DNA of 64,000 bases, from the NCBI GenBank assembly GCA_963785565.1, contig CAWAVV010000027.1, positions 1-64,000 on the forward strand, in the 5' to 3' direction. The notes under the pieces were generated by a model. It had not been told where the DNA came from. It ran no database searches and was given only the letters and a program-made list of their open reading frames with translations. The position numbers and the translations under genes are program-made. Origin of the DNA: AP-15 sp963785565. GTDB lineage: Bacteria; Pseudomonadota; Alphaproteobacteria; ATCC43930; CGMCC-115725. Positions 26,308 through 34,532 of this stretch are shown here, piece by piece; within the stretch, counting starts at the first letter, position 1, and the number at the start of each line of letters is the position of its first letter.

Positions 26308-28274
26308 CGCTGATCGATGTCAGGGCGCGGTCCTCGCGGCGCCGGGCGGTGGTGTTTTGCTGTGCGTTCCTGTTGGCGGCTGCAGTCAGTCTGACGTGGG
26401 TCTACACCCGCCCGGCGGAGTACCGGGCGATGGCCCGTCTGCATATTTCTCCGGCAGCGACCGTGACCCAGCCGACCGACGCAAAGGATACGCCAGCGAT
26501 GGCGACCGATGCGAAATCATTCCTGACGGAAGTCCAAGTTCTGACCAGCCGCCCCTTGCTGCAGGATGTGGTCGAGCGCTTGAGAACCGGCGGCGCCCTT
26601 CCCGATTTGGGACCGGATCCGGTGGAATCCGCCCAGCGCATGCTTCGCGCCGATCCGGTTGTGGGAACGCAGATCGTGGAGCTGTCCGCGGAGGGGCCCC
26701 GGCAGGACTTCCTCCCGCGGCTAGTCAACACAGTTGCCGAAGCTTACCGGCAGCATGTCGCCGCCGCCTACAAGGGGATCGCCAGCACCACCTACGCCGA
26801 AGTCAACGACGAGGTTCGCGCGCTCGACAGCAAGGTCACCGCGAAGAGGGAGGCCATCAACGCTTTTCGCAAGCGCTACGATATTGTGTCGATGGAGCAC
26901 AATGAAAACGACGTTCTCGCCAATATCGAAGGCTTGAGCCAATCCTACACCGACGCTAACGAACGTGTGGCCAAGGCCAAAGGCCGTTTGCAGGCTCTGA
27001 GGATTTCGGCTGCGAACGGGGATGTCGGCGCCCGCGCCAAGGATGATCCGACGCTCGCCGACCTCGAGCAGCGCGCTTCTGCCTTGCGCGAACAGTGGGG
27101 CGAGCTGCAGCGCCGATACACACCCGATTTTCTCTCCCTCGACGCGGATGCGAAGTCACTCCGGGCGCGGCTCGAGAACCTCGAGGAGCAGCTGAAATTA
27201 CAGCATGCCGTAAGCGGGCGGGCCGCCCTCGCTGATGCTCAGCAGGAATTGTCCGCCGCCCAAGCCGAGGTGGACCGGTTGCGGCAGGACGTCGCCGACA
27301 ACCAGAAGCAAGCGCAGGAATTTGCCACTCACCTCAACGATTACAAAGCCTTGCGCGAAGACCTCGACCACCTCGAGGGAATGCATCGCGCCGCGCTCGA
27401 CCGATTGGAGAAACTGCAGGCTAGCGAGCGCGAGCGAGCCCCGCAAGCCGAGCTTGTGGAGGCCGCCGCACCGAGCCACGAGCCATGGCGGCCCAATTAC
27501 CGGCTGGACGCCGCAATCAGCTTGGTGGGGTCGTTCGCCTTCGGCGTCTTCGCGGCGTGGTTCGCAGAATTCATCGTCGGACCCTCCCCATTGCCAACGG
27601 CATTTGTCGAGCATTCGTGGGCGCCGGCACTGCTCGCGCGTGAGCCGGCGGGCCCCTTGCGTGAGCTGGGCGCTCCCAACATGGCCCAACTCCCCGCGCC
27701 GACGCCGCCGCCCCGGGAGCTCACGGATGCGGAAATCACCGCGCTGATCGCGGCTGCGACTGATGATCCCCGGATGGTGATCGTGGCGCTTTTGATGGGT
27801 GTGCGCGCCGAAGAACTCACCGCGCTGCGCTGGGACGAGATCGACCTCAGCGCCGGCCTTATTCATGTAAGCGGCGAATCGGCCCGCACGATACCCTTGC
27901 AGGAGCCGCTCCGCAGTCTGATCGTCGCACGACAAAACCGGCGGGTAGAGACCGCCCCAACCGTTCTCCACGATGTGCACGGCCGTCCCCTCCCGATCGA
28001 GGAGATCGGTGAGCTTGTTCTCTACAATGCTTATGACGCCGGCATTGATCGCCCCCACGAAGTTACCGCCGACGCGCTGCGCTATACCTACCTCGGCTTC
28101 CTGCTTCGTCAGGGTATCCGCACCGCGGATATCGGCCGCATCGTCGGCCGCATCCCGCAGAACGAGCTGATCGCCTACATGCAGCTCCATTCGCCGACGA
28201 CACGACTTCCATTCGAGCAGATCGAGCGTCTCCTCCCGGTATTGCGCGAACTCGACGTCAGCAAGACCGGTTGA
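26304..28274 (+). CDS. Wzz/GumC-type polysaccharide co-polymerase fused to a degenerate tyrosine-recombinase domain
   Basis: A 656-residue single frame. TM helix 1 is at 15-34, followed by the Wzz-type stretch YTRPAEYRAMARLHI. A periplasmic coiled coil covers about 165-390 and TM helix 2 is at 403-424. This is the layout of chain-length regulators for exported polysaccharides. After a Pro-rich linker, residues 471-650 read as a phage-integrase-type domain: LTDAEITALIAAATDDPRM, GVRAEELTALRWDEIDLSAG, ALRYTYLGFLLRQGIRTADI. The catalytic Arg501, Arg593 and Tyr625 are kept with normal spacing (R593 to Y625 is 32). The Lys is missing, and the two His positions are Asp590 and Arg616, so strand transfer is doubtful. 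In Wzc-type proteins this place is held by a tyrosine kinase. Confidence 0.8.
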   Translation: MTLIDVRARSSRRRAVVFCCAFLLAAAVSLTWVYTRPAEYRAMARLHISPAATVTQPTDAKDTPAMATDAKSFLTEVQVLTSRPLLQDVVERLRTGGALPDLGPDPVESAQRMLRADPVVGTQIVELSAEGPRQDFLPRLVNTVAEAYRQHVAAAYKGIASTTYAEVNDEVRALDSKVTAKREAINAFRKRYDIVSMEHNENDVLANIEGLSQSYTDANERVAKAKGRLQALRISAANGDVGARAKDDPTLADLEQRASALREQWGELQRRYTPDFLSLDADAKSLRARLENLEEQLKLQHAVSGRAALADAQQELSAAQAEVDRLRQDVADNQKQAQEFATHLNDYKALREDLDHLEGMHRAALDRLEKLQASERERAPQAELVEAAAPSHEPWRPNYRLDAAISLVGSFAFGVFAAWFAEFIVGPSPLPTAFVEHSWAPALLAREPAGPLRELGAPNMAQLPAPTPPPRELTDAEITALIAAATDDPRMVIVALLMGVRAEELTALRWDEIDLSAGLIHVSGESARTIPLQEPLRSLIVARQNRRVETAPTVLHDVHGRPLPIEEIGELVLYNAYDAGIDRPHEVTADALRYTYLGFLLRQGIRTADIGRIVGRIPQNELIAYMQLHSPTTRLPFEQIERLLPVLRELDVSKTG

Positions 28275-28392
28275 ACGCGTGATCATGCGGTCGCGACCGA
28301 ATCGACATTCGCCAGCGCCAAAGTTAGGCGGTGTCAACCCAGAACCGCCCCGTGCTCTACTTGTTGCGCCGCTGTCTGACCTGAGGAGGACA

Positions 28393-28572
28393 ATGCGTAT
28401 CTGGCGCGTCCTCGCCATGACGTTGATGCCGTGCGTGTCAATTTTGGCGGGGGTGGCGGATGCGCACGCCCAAACTTTTTACGGCCCGCCCATTCCGGCG
28501 AGACTTCGAAAAGACCACCATTATCGATACCGCAATTCGATTATGGCGATCCTTTGGAAGAGGTGTCGCTGA
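28393..28572 (+). CDS. Small putative secreted protein
   Basis: A 59-residue frame beginning MRIWRVLAMTLMPCVSILAG with a signal-peptide-like end ADAHAQT. The sequence after the signal is short and basic. A +1 shift near 28500 would instead continue as a longer protein (ETSKRPPLSIPQFDYGDPLEE), so it may be a broken longer exported protein. No family is recognised. It lies 118 bases after the co-polymerase gene. Confidence 0.4.
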   Translation: MRIWRVLAMTLMPCVSILAGVADAHAQTFYGPPIPARLRKDHHYRYRNSIMAILWKRCR

Positions 28573-28731
28573 CGTTTATCGTCTCTGTTTGCCTCGCTGA
28601 TTTAGAATACTCGAGCGCTTGCCGAGAGCGCAGTTTGTTGGAGGCGGCAAAGCGCCTCGAACAAATCTATCTCGATGTCTACGCCATGCGAAGAGCTGCA
28701 GGTTCATTGAGAATTCTGGTTTCCTCCGCGC

Positions 28732-29061
28732 GTGGAGCGAAGCGAGCAGCTTTTGTTCCTTCGACAGGTTGAAGATCTTTCGATCGCAAACATGGCAAAG
28801 AAGTTGCAAAACGGCACGGTCGACGAATCGGCCGCCCCTCAAATGGATCCGCAGGGATCGTACGGCGACGACGCAGCCTCGGACCAACAGAGCCCTCCAC
28901 AGGTGCGAAAGTGGCGTGAAGACGCAATCATGGAGGCGCGGAACGGAACGAATTGGGCCCATGACTGGTCGTCGAGAACCCACTCATACCAAACGGGAAT
29001 GGCGCTTCGCGAACTTGTCCTCCTAGCGACCAAGGCATCGGAGGCGAGCAGCCCGAGGTGA
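28732..29061 (+). CDS. Hypothetical protein, weak support
   Basis: A 109-codon frame (from GTG; a shorter version begins at ATG 28792, MAKKLQNGTVDESAAPQ). It is acidic and polar in the middle, with no recognised domain and no clear ribosome site. It may be the tail of a longer frameshifted gene or not a gene at all. Confidence 0.25.
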   Translation: MERSEQLLFLRQVEDLSIANMAKKLQNGTVDESAAPQMDPQGSYGDDAASDQQSPPQVRKWREDAIMEARNGTNWAHDWSSRTHSYQTGMALRELVLLATKASEASSPR

Positions 29062-29078
29062 CGAAACGGCTCGCGCTC

Positions 29079-29097
29079 ACCCTGGCGCACCCAGGGT
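29079..29097. terminator. Hairpin between the + strand hypothetical gene and phoB
   Basis: ACCCTGG (29079-29085), loop CGCAC, CCAGGGT (29091-29097) form a 7-bp perfect stem. No T run follows on either strand, so intrinsic termination is only possible. Confidence 0.3.
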
Positions 29098-29282
29098 CGG
29101 GTTAATGATGAGCCGAGTTCCCCTCGAAGGCGCCCGATCGCTGGGCCTGCGAGAACGCGGTCACGCTCGGTTTCGCGGCCGGGCGATCACGCCGATGATG
29201 TTTTCGTGAAATCTTTCGGCGGGCGGCTGCGTGGCCGGCATCGGGGCCGAACCTTCGGTCCGCCGAAATCCGCTTTAAAAAC

Positions 29283-29978
29283 TCAATCTCCGGCTTGATC
29301 GAGGGCGTAGCCGGCAGAGCGCACCGTACGCACGATGTCGCGTTCGTCATCGGCGTTCAGCGCTTTACGCAGTCGGCGGATATGCACGTCGACGGTGCGG
29401 GCTTCGACATAGACGTCGTGGCCCCAAACCGCGTCAAGCAGCTGTTCGCGTGAGAACACACGCCCGGGATGCTGCATCAAATGGCGCAACAGGCGGAATT
29501 CGGTCGGGCCGAGATGAATGGGTTTGCCGGCCCGCGAGACGCGGTACGCGGCGAGATCCATCGTCACCTCGCCAAACCGCAATGTCTCCTCGACGGCATT
29601 GGGCTGGGCGCGCCGGATCACCGCGCGCAACCGGGCTGTCAGCTCGCGCAGGCTGAACGGTTTGGCGATGTAGTCGTCGGCGCCGCTGTCGAGCCCGCGC
29701 ACCCGATCAGTCTCTTCCCCGCGTGCGGTCAGCATGATCACCGGCAGGGTGCGGGTTTGCGGCGAGCGCCTGATCTGACGGCACACCTCGATGCCCGAAA
29801 CCAGCGGCAGCATCCAGTCGAGCAGCACGATATCCGGCTTGCGCTCGGCGATCCGGACCAGCCCCTCCTCGCCGTCGCCGGCCTCGCCGACCTCGAACCC
29901 TTCCTTTTCAAGGTTGTAGCGGAGCAGAGCGACGAGCGGCGCTTCGTCCTCGATGATCAGGACCAGCGGCTTGGTCAC
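29283..29978 (-). CDS. phoB: Phosphate regulon response regulator PhoB (internal start)
   Basis: An OmpR-type regulator of 231 residues if translated from GTG 29978 (VTKPLVLIIEDEAPLVALL). The receiver has the acidic pair in IEDE, the phosphoacceptor Asp in VLLDWMLP and Lys in YIAKPFS. The winged helix carries EFRLLRHLMQHPGRVFSREQLLD and EARTVDVHIRRLRKAL. It activates Pho-box promoters when phosphate is low. It is the last gene of the phoR-pst-phoU-phoB cluster. Confidence 0.85.
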   Translation of the reverse strand: MTKPLVLIIEDEAPLVALLRYNLEKEGFEVGEAGDGEEGLVRIAERKPDIVLLDWMLPLVSGIEVCRQIRRSPQTRTLPVIMLTARGEETDRVRGLDSGADDYIAKPFSLRELTARLRAVIRRAQPNAVEETLRFGEVTMDLAAYRVSRAGKPIHLGPTEFRLLRHLMQHPGRVFSREQLLDAVWGHDVYVEARTVDVHIRRLRKALNADDERDIVRTVRSAGYALDQAGD

Positions 29979-30701
29979 GGTGGCCCGCCCCGGCGCAACC
30001 ACTTCGAGGCTCGAATTGTCGCCTTTCGGCCGTTTCTGGGTCAGCGGTGTGCCGTGCACCAGGTAATAAAGATCCTCAGCGATGTTGGTCGCGTGGTCGC
30101 CGATCCGCTCGATGTTCTTGGCCATGAACAACAGATGGGTAGAAGCGCTGATGTTGCGTACGTCCTCCATCATGTAGGTCAACAGCTCACGGAACAGGCT
30201 CCCATACATCTCGTCGAGCTCTTCATCGCGCATCCATACCTCATATGCCTTGTCAGCGTCGCGGGCGACATAGGCGTCGATCACGTCCTTGACCAATACC
30301 TGCGCCAGCCGGCCCATGCGCGGCAACGCGTAGACCGGCCGCACCGGCGGCGATTGGTCAAGCGCGATCGAGCGCTTGGCGATATTGGCCGCATAGTCGC
30401 ACATGCGTTCGAGATCGCTGGCGATCTTGATCGCCGCGAAGATCTCGCGCAGATCGCGCGCCATCGGCTGGCGCAATGCCAGCAGGCGGAGCGCCAGATT
30501 GTCGAGATCGCGCTGCAGTTGGTCGACCTTGGCGTCGCCCTCGACAACACTTGCCGCGAGCTCGCTGTCGCGTTCGACCACCGCATCGATCGCCGCTGCG
30601 AGCTGGCTCTCGGCGAGCCCACCCATCTCGGTGATCGTATTGTTGAGCCGGCGCAGCTCCTCGTCGTAACTCTTGATGATGTGCTCGGAAGACATCGCCA
30701 C
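29283..30701 (-). CDS. phoU: PhoU and PhoB in one continuous reading frame
   Basis: A 472-codon frame. Residues 1-241 are a complete PhoU (two helical-bundle repeats: SYDEELRRLNNTITEMGGLAE, then EVWMRDEELDEMYGSLFREL with AKNIERIGDHATNIAEDLYYL), the negative modulator linking the Pst transporter to PhoR. Residues 242-472 are a complete PhoB. There is no stop codon between them. Translation may begin at GTG 30701 or ATG 30695 after GGGGAG. Normally the two are separate, adjacent genes; here a lost stop could give a fusion, or PhoB could still start internally. Confidence 0.85.
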   Translation of the reverse strand: MAMSSEHIIKSYDEELRRLNNTITEMGGLAESQLAAAIDAVVERDSELAASVVEGDAKVDQLQRDLDNLALRLLALRQPMARDLREIFAAIKIASDLERMCDYAANIAKRSIALDQSPPVRPVYALPRMGRLAQVLVKDVIDAYVARDADKAYEVWMRDEELDEMYGSLFRELLTYMMEDVRNISASTHLLFMAKNIERIGDHATNIAEDLYYLVHGTPLTQKRPKGDNSSLEVVAPGRATVTKPLVLIIEDEAPLVALLRYNLEKEGFEVGEAGDGEEGLVRIAERKPDIVLLDWMLPLVSGIEVCRQIRRSPQTRTLPVIMLTARGEETDRVRGLDSGADDYIAKPFSLRELTARLRAVIRRAQPNAVEETLRFGEVTMDLAAYRVSRAGKPIHLGPTEFRLLRHLMQHPGRVFSREQLLDAVWGHDVYVEARTVDVHIRRLRKALNADDERDIVRTVRSAGYALDQAGD

Positions 30702-30714
30702 GCGCTCCCCTGGC

Positions 30715-31536
30715 TCAGCCGAAGCGGCCGGTGATGTAATCTTCGGTCCGCCGCTCTTTCGGGTGAGTGAAGATCCGCTCGGTCTCGTCGAACTCGACCA
30801 GTTCGCCGAGATACATGAAGGCGGTATAGTCCGAGCTGCGCGCGGCCTGCTGCATGTTGTGGGTGACGATGGCGATGCAATAGTCGGATTTCAGCTCGGC
30901 GATCAGCTCTTCGATGCGCTGGGTCGAGATCGGGTCGAGCGCCGAGGCGGGTTCGTCGAGCAGCAGGATCTCCGGCTGCACCGCTATCGCGCGGGCGATG
31001 CACAGCCGCTGCTGCTGCCCGCCCGACAGGCTGAGCCCGCTCTGCTTCAGCTTGTCCTTGACCTCGTCCCACAGCGCGGCGCGGCGCAGAGCCGTCTCGA
31101 TTCGATCGTCAAGTTCGGAATGCGGCAGCTTTTCGTAGAGATGGATGCCAAAGGCGACGTTATCGCGGATCGACATCGGAAACGGCGTAGGCTTTTGAAA
31201 GACCATGCCGATCTTGGCGCGCAGCAGATTGAGGTCGCGCCCGGGCGACAGGATGTCCTCGCCATCGACCAGTACTTCGCCGGTCGCGCGCTGCCCGGGG
31301 TAAAGTTCGTAAATCCGGTTGAGGATCCGGAGCAAGGTTGACTTGCCGCAGCCGGAGGGGCCGATAAAGGCGGTCACACATTTGTCGTAGAGCGTCAGGG
31401 TGACGTTTCTCAGCGCCTGGGCCGCTCCGTAGTAAAAGCTGACGTCGCGGATCAGCACCTTCTGCCGCAGATTCGCCGGTGTCGGGCGGTCCGAAACCGA
31501 TGGCGTTTGCATGGCGACAACCGAAGCGGAGCTCAT
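30715..31536 (-). CDS. pstB: Phosphate ABC transporter ATP-binding protein PstB
   Basis: The ATPase of the high-affinity phosphate importer. Walker A is GPSGCGKST, the Q-loop region is GMVFQKPTPFPMSIRDNV, the signature is LSGGQQQR and Walker B is EILLLDEPASALD. ATG 31536 is in an ATGA overlap with the pstA stop; the longer frame upstream only reads into pstA. The gene ends about 20 bases before phoU. Confidence 0.96.
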   Translation of the reverse strand: MSSASVVAMQTPSVSDRPTPANLRQKVLIRDVSFYYGAAQALRNVTLTLYDKCVTAFIGPSGCGKSTLLRILNRIYELYPGQRATGEVLVDGEDILSPGRDLNLLRAKIGMVFQKPTPFPMSIRDNVAFGIHLYEKLPHSELDDRIETALRRAALWDEVKDKLKQSGLSLSGGQQQRLCIARAIAVQPEILLLDEPASALDPISTQRIEELIAELKSDYCIAIVTHNMQQAARSSDYTAFMYLGELVEFDETERIFTHPKERRTEDYITGRFG

Positions 31537-32375
31537 GGCTTGAAGGTACCCCACGAGGCGAGCACGCGCGCGCCGATGTTGAGACACAAGACGGTGACGG
31601 TGATCAACAACGCCCCGCCCCAGGCCAGCAGCTGCCAATCCGCGTAAGGGCTCATCGCGAACTGGAAGATCACGACCGGCAGATTAGCCATCGGAGCGTT
31701 CAGATCGGTACTCCAAAACTGGTTGTTGAGCGCGGTAAACAGCAGAGGCGCGGTCTCGCCGGCGATGCGCGCCACCGCCAGCATGACGCCCGTGAGCATG
31801 CCCTGGATCGCGGCGCGGTAGGAGATCATGACGATCACCTTCCATTTCGGCGTCCCGAGTGCCGCCGCCGCTTCGCGCAATGCGTTCGGGACCAGGGTCA
31901 GCATGTCCTCGGTGGTGCGCACGACCACGGGAATGACGATGATCGCCAGCGCCAATGCCCCGGCCCAGGCCGAGAAATGGCCCATCTGCACGACCACCGT
32001 CTCGTAGACGAACAGTCCGATAATGATCGACGGAGCGCTCAGCAGGATGTCGTTCAGAAAGCGGACGACCTCGCCAAATCGGCTGCCGCGGCTGTACTCG
32101 GCAAGGAAGGTCCCGGCCATGATACCCGTCGGCGTGCCGATCACGGTTGCGATCACGGTCATCACGAGGCTGCCGAAGATCGCATTCAACAACCCGCCAC
32201 TGCTGCCGGGCGGCGGCGTCATTTGCCCAAACAATGCCGGGGTGATCGCAGCGATCCCGTTGCTGACCAGGGTCCACAGCACGAGGACGAGCCATAGGAG
32301 GCCGAAGGCGGTCGCGGCCACCGATAGGCCCATGACCACGGCATTGACCAGCCGGCGCCGTGCGTAGACACCCAT
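31533..32375 (-). CDS. pstA: Phosphate ABC transporter permease PstA
   Basis: An inner-membrane permease of about 280 residues with six hydrophobic helices. The permease loop is NALREAAAALGTPKWKVIVMI. ATG 32375 (MGVYARRRLVNAV) fits the family better than the longer Cys-rich frame from 32453, which reads out of pstC. It overlaps pstB by 4 bases and starts 4 bases after the pstC stop. Confidence 0.93.
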   Translation of the reverse strand: MGVYARRRLVNAVVMGLSVAATAFGLLWLVLVLWTLVSNGIAAITPALFGQMTPPPGSSGGLLNAIFGSLVMTVIATVIGTPTGIMAGTFLAEYSRGSRFGEVVRFLNDILLSAPSIIIGLFVYETVVVQMGHFSAWAGALALAIIVIPVVVRTTEDMLTLVPNALREAAAALGTPKWKVIVMISYRAAIQGMLTGVMLAVARIAGETAPLLFTALNNQFWSTDLNAPMANLPVVIFQFAMSPYADWQLLAWGGALLITVTVLCLNIGARVLASWGTFKP

Positions 32376-32379
32376 CAAT

Positions 32380-33351
32380 TCAGCTTCCCGCCTGTTTTTG
32401 CAGCCGCAGCAGCAGCAATTTCGCGATCGCCAGCACGATGAAGGTGATGACAAACAGGATGAAACCGAGCGCGATCAGCGAGGACACGTAAAGATCGCCA
32501 ACCGCCTCGGTGAACTCATTCGCCAGAGATGCCGAGATCGTCGTTCCTGGCTGCAGGATCGACGCACTGATCCGATGGGCGTTTCCGATGACAAAGGTCA
32601 CGGCCATGGTCTCGCCAAGCGCCCGACCGAGGCCGAGCATGACCCCGCCGACGACACCGATGCGGGTGAACGGCAGCACGATCCGCCAGACGACCTCGCT
32701 GCGGGTGGCGCCGAGCCCATAGGCGCTTTCCTTCAGCATTGGCGGCACGGTCTCGAACACGTCGCGCATGATCGAGGAGATGAACGGCAAGACCATGATT
32801 GCCAGGATAAAGCCGGCGGTCAGCACGCCGATGCCGAGTGGCGGGCCGGCAAAGAGCCCCCCGATCCCCGGAAGCCGGCCAAAAGTGTCGATGATCGCCG
32901 GCTGGATATGCTCTTGGACGAACGGCGCGAAAACGAACAGGCCCCAGATCCCGTAGATGATGCTGGGGATCGCCGCCAGCAGCTCGATCATCGTCGACAG
33001 TGGGCGCTTCAGCCAGATCGGAGAAATCTCGGTTACGAACACCGCCACGCCAAACGCCACCGGGATGCCGACGACCATCGCGATCGTCGAAGTGACGAGA
33101 GTGCCGTAGATCGGCGCGAGCGCGCCGAACTTGTTGGTCACCGGGTTCCAGGCGCTGGTGTAGAGAAAAGAAAAACCAAAGGCGTGCAGCGCCGGCCAAG
33201 CTCCCTGGACCAGCGCCACCAGGACCCCGCCAAGGATCAGCGCCACCAGCAGCGCGAACAGAAAAGTCAGGTGGCGAAAGACGAAGTCGCCAATTCCGGG
33301 ACGGGGTTTTCTTGCTGCGTCGATCCGCGTCGTGACGATGTCAGCCGTCAC
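32380..33351 (-). CDS. pstC: Phosphate ABC transporter permease PstC
   Basis: A 323-residue permease subunit. A cytoplasmic N-terminus precedes the first helix (LTFLFALLVALILGGVLVAL). The permease loop is KESAYGLGATRSEVVWRIVLP, and the C-terminus is hydrophobic. The start is GTG with GGGGAAG upstream. It pairs with PstA to form the membrane channel. Confidence 0.94.
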   Translation of the reverse strand: MTADIVTTRIDAARKPRPGIGDFVFRHLTFLFALLVALILGGVLVALVQGAWPALHAFGFSFLYTSAWNPVTNKFGALAPIYGTLVTSTIAMVVGIPVAFGVAVFVTEISPIWLKRPLSTMIELLAAIPSIIYGIWGLFVFAPFVQEHIQPAIIDTFGRLPGIGGLFAGPPLGIGVLTAGFILAIMVLPFISSIMRDVFETVPPMLKESAYGLGATRSEVVWRIVLPFTRIGVVGGVMLGLGRALGETMAVTFVIGNAHRISASILQPGTTISASLANEFTEAVGDLYVSSLIALGFILFVITFIVLAIAKLLLLRLQKQAGS

Positions 33352-33389
33352 TGGTCACTTCCCCGGTTTCGAAGGACCAACGCGCCGCG

Positions 33390-34442
33390 TCAGGAGCCGG
33401 ACCCGGTCCACACTGGCTTGCCGTCGGGGCCCTTGACCTCTTGGCGCCAGGCGTCCTCGACGAGCTTGACCACATTCGTCGGCATCGGCACGTAATCCAG
33501 GTTCTCCGCGAGCTGGCCGCCGTTGTGATAGGCCCAGTCGAAGAAGTCGATCACCTGACGCGCGGTTTCGGGCTTGGTCTGCTGGTTGTGCAACAGGATG
33601 AAGGTGGCGCCGGTGATCGGCCAGCTCGCCTGGCCGGGCTGGCCGGTCAGCAGCTGATAGAAACCCGGAGCCTTCGCCCAGTCGGCGTTGGCGGCGGCGG
33701 CCTGAAACGCTTTGCTGTCGGGGGCGACAAAGGCGCCGTCGTTGTTGCGCAGCAAGACATTGGGCAGCTTGTTCTGCAGCGCATAAGCATATTCGACATA
33801 GCCGATTGCGCCATCGGTGCGCGCGCTTATCGCCGCCACGCCCTCGTTGCCCTTTCCGCCGATGCCGCTCGGGAACTCGACGGAGGTGTTTTCGCCGATC
33901 GTGCTCGCGAACTCGGGGTCAACGCTCGACAGATAATGAGTGAAGATGAAGTTGGTTCCTGATCCATCCGACCGATGGATCGGCGCGATTGCCTTGTCAG
34001 GCAGGCTTAGCCCGGGGTTCAGCGCGACGATCGCCGGATCGTTCCACTTGGCGATCTTGCCGAGGTAAATCTGGGATAAAGTTTTCCCGTCCAGTTTCAG
34101 CTGACCGGGGCCGATTCCCTTCAGGTTGACCACCGGCACCACGCCACCCATAACCGTCGGAAATTGCATCAGCCCGTCCTTGGCCAGGACATCGGGCTTC
34201 AGCGGCATGTCGGAGGCGCCGAAATCGACGGTATTCGAGGTGATCTGCTTGATGCCGCCACCCGAGCCGATCGACTGATAATTCATCTTGATCCCGGTCT
34301 TGGCGGCGTAGGCCTCGGCCCATTTGGCGTAGATCGGGTAAGGGAAAGTGGCGCCGGCGCCAGAGAGTTCGGCGGCCTGAGCGGCAAAGCCGAGGGTCGC
34401 GGCAGCGGCGACGCCGAGGAGGGCAATCCGAAAAGGTGTCAA
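33390..34442 (-). CDS. pstS: Phosphate-binding periplasmic protein PstS
   Basis: A secreted substrate-binding protein of about 350 residues. The signal peptide (IALLGVAAAATLGFAAQA) is followed by the PstS start ELSGAGATFPYPIYAKWAE. Phosphate-binding segments include SGAGATFP, GASDMPL and HRSDGSGTNFIF. TTG 34442 is chosen since AAGGAG lies 6 bases upstream; the frame begins at 34463. A Pho-box-like site lies about 60 bases upstream. Confidence 0.95.
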   Translation of the reverse strand: MTPFRIALLGVAAAATLGFAAQAAELSGAGATFPYPIYAKWAEAYAAKTGIKMNYQSIGSGGGIKQITSNTVDFGASDMPLKPDVLAKDGLMQFPTVMGGVVPVVNLKGIGPGQLKLDGKTLSQIYLGKIAKWNDPAIVALNPGLSLPDKAIAPIHRSDGSGTNFIFTHYLSSVDPEFASTIGENTSVEFPSGIGGKGNEGVAAISARTDGAIGYVEYAYALQNKLPNVLLRNNDGAFVAPDSKAFQAAAANADWAKAPGFYQLLTGQPGQASWPITGATFILLHNQQTKPETARQVIDFFDWAYHNGGQLAENLDYVPMPTNVVKLVEDAWRQEVKGPDGKPVWTGSGS

Positions 34443-34502
34443 AGTCTGCTCCTTCAGCAGCAACCCGAGACGGCCCTCTGTTAGTCGCGCAGCAACAAGT
34501 TT

Positions 34503-34532
34503 TTATGACAATCATGTTGCGGTTTTATGACA
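34503..34532 (-). promoter_or_regulatory. Pho-box-like site upstream of pstS
   Basis: Read on the minus strand, TGTCATAA occurs twice, 22 bases apart (plus-strand TTATGACA at 34503-34510 and 34525-34532), each continuing as TGTCATAAAA. This matches the half-site of PhoB-bound Pho boxes and the two-turn spacing of tandem boxes. The site overlaps the last codons of phoR and precedes pstS, so it should drive pstS onward. Confidence 0.65.

Noticed and set aside
28576..28983. Minus-strand 135-codon frame
   Set aside because: Arg-rich antisense composition with no start site; it overlaps weak plus-strand frames and lacks any domain.
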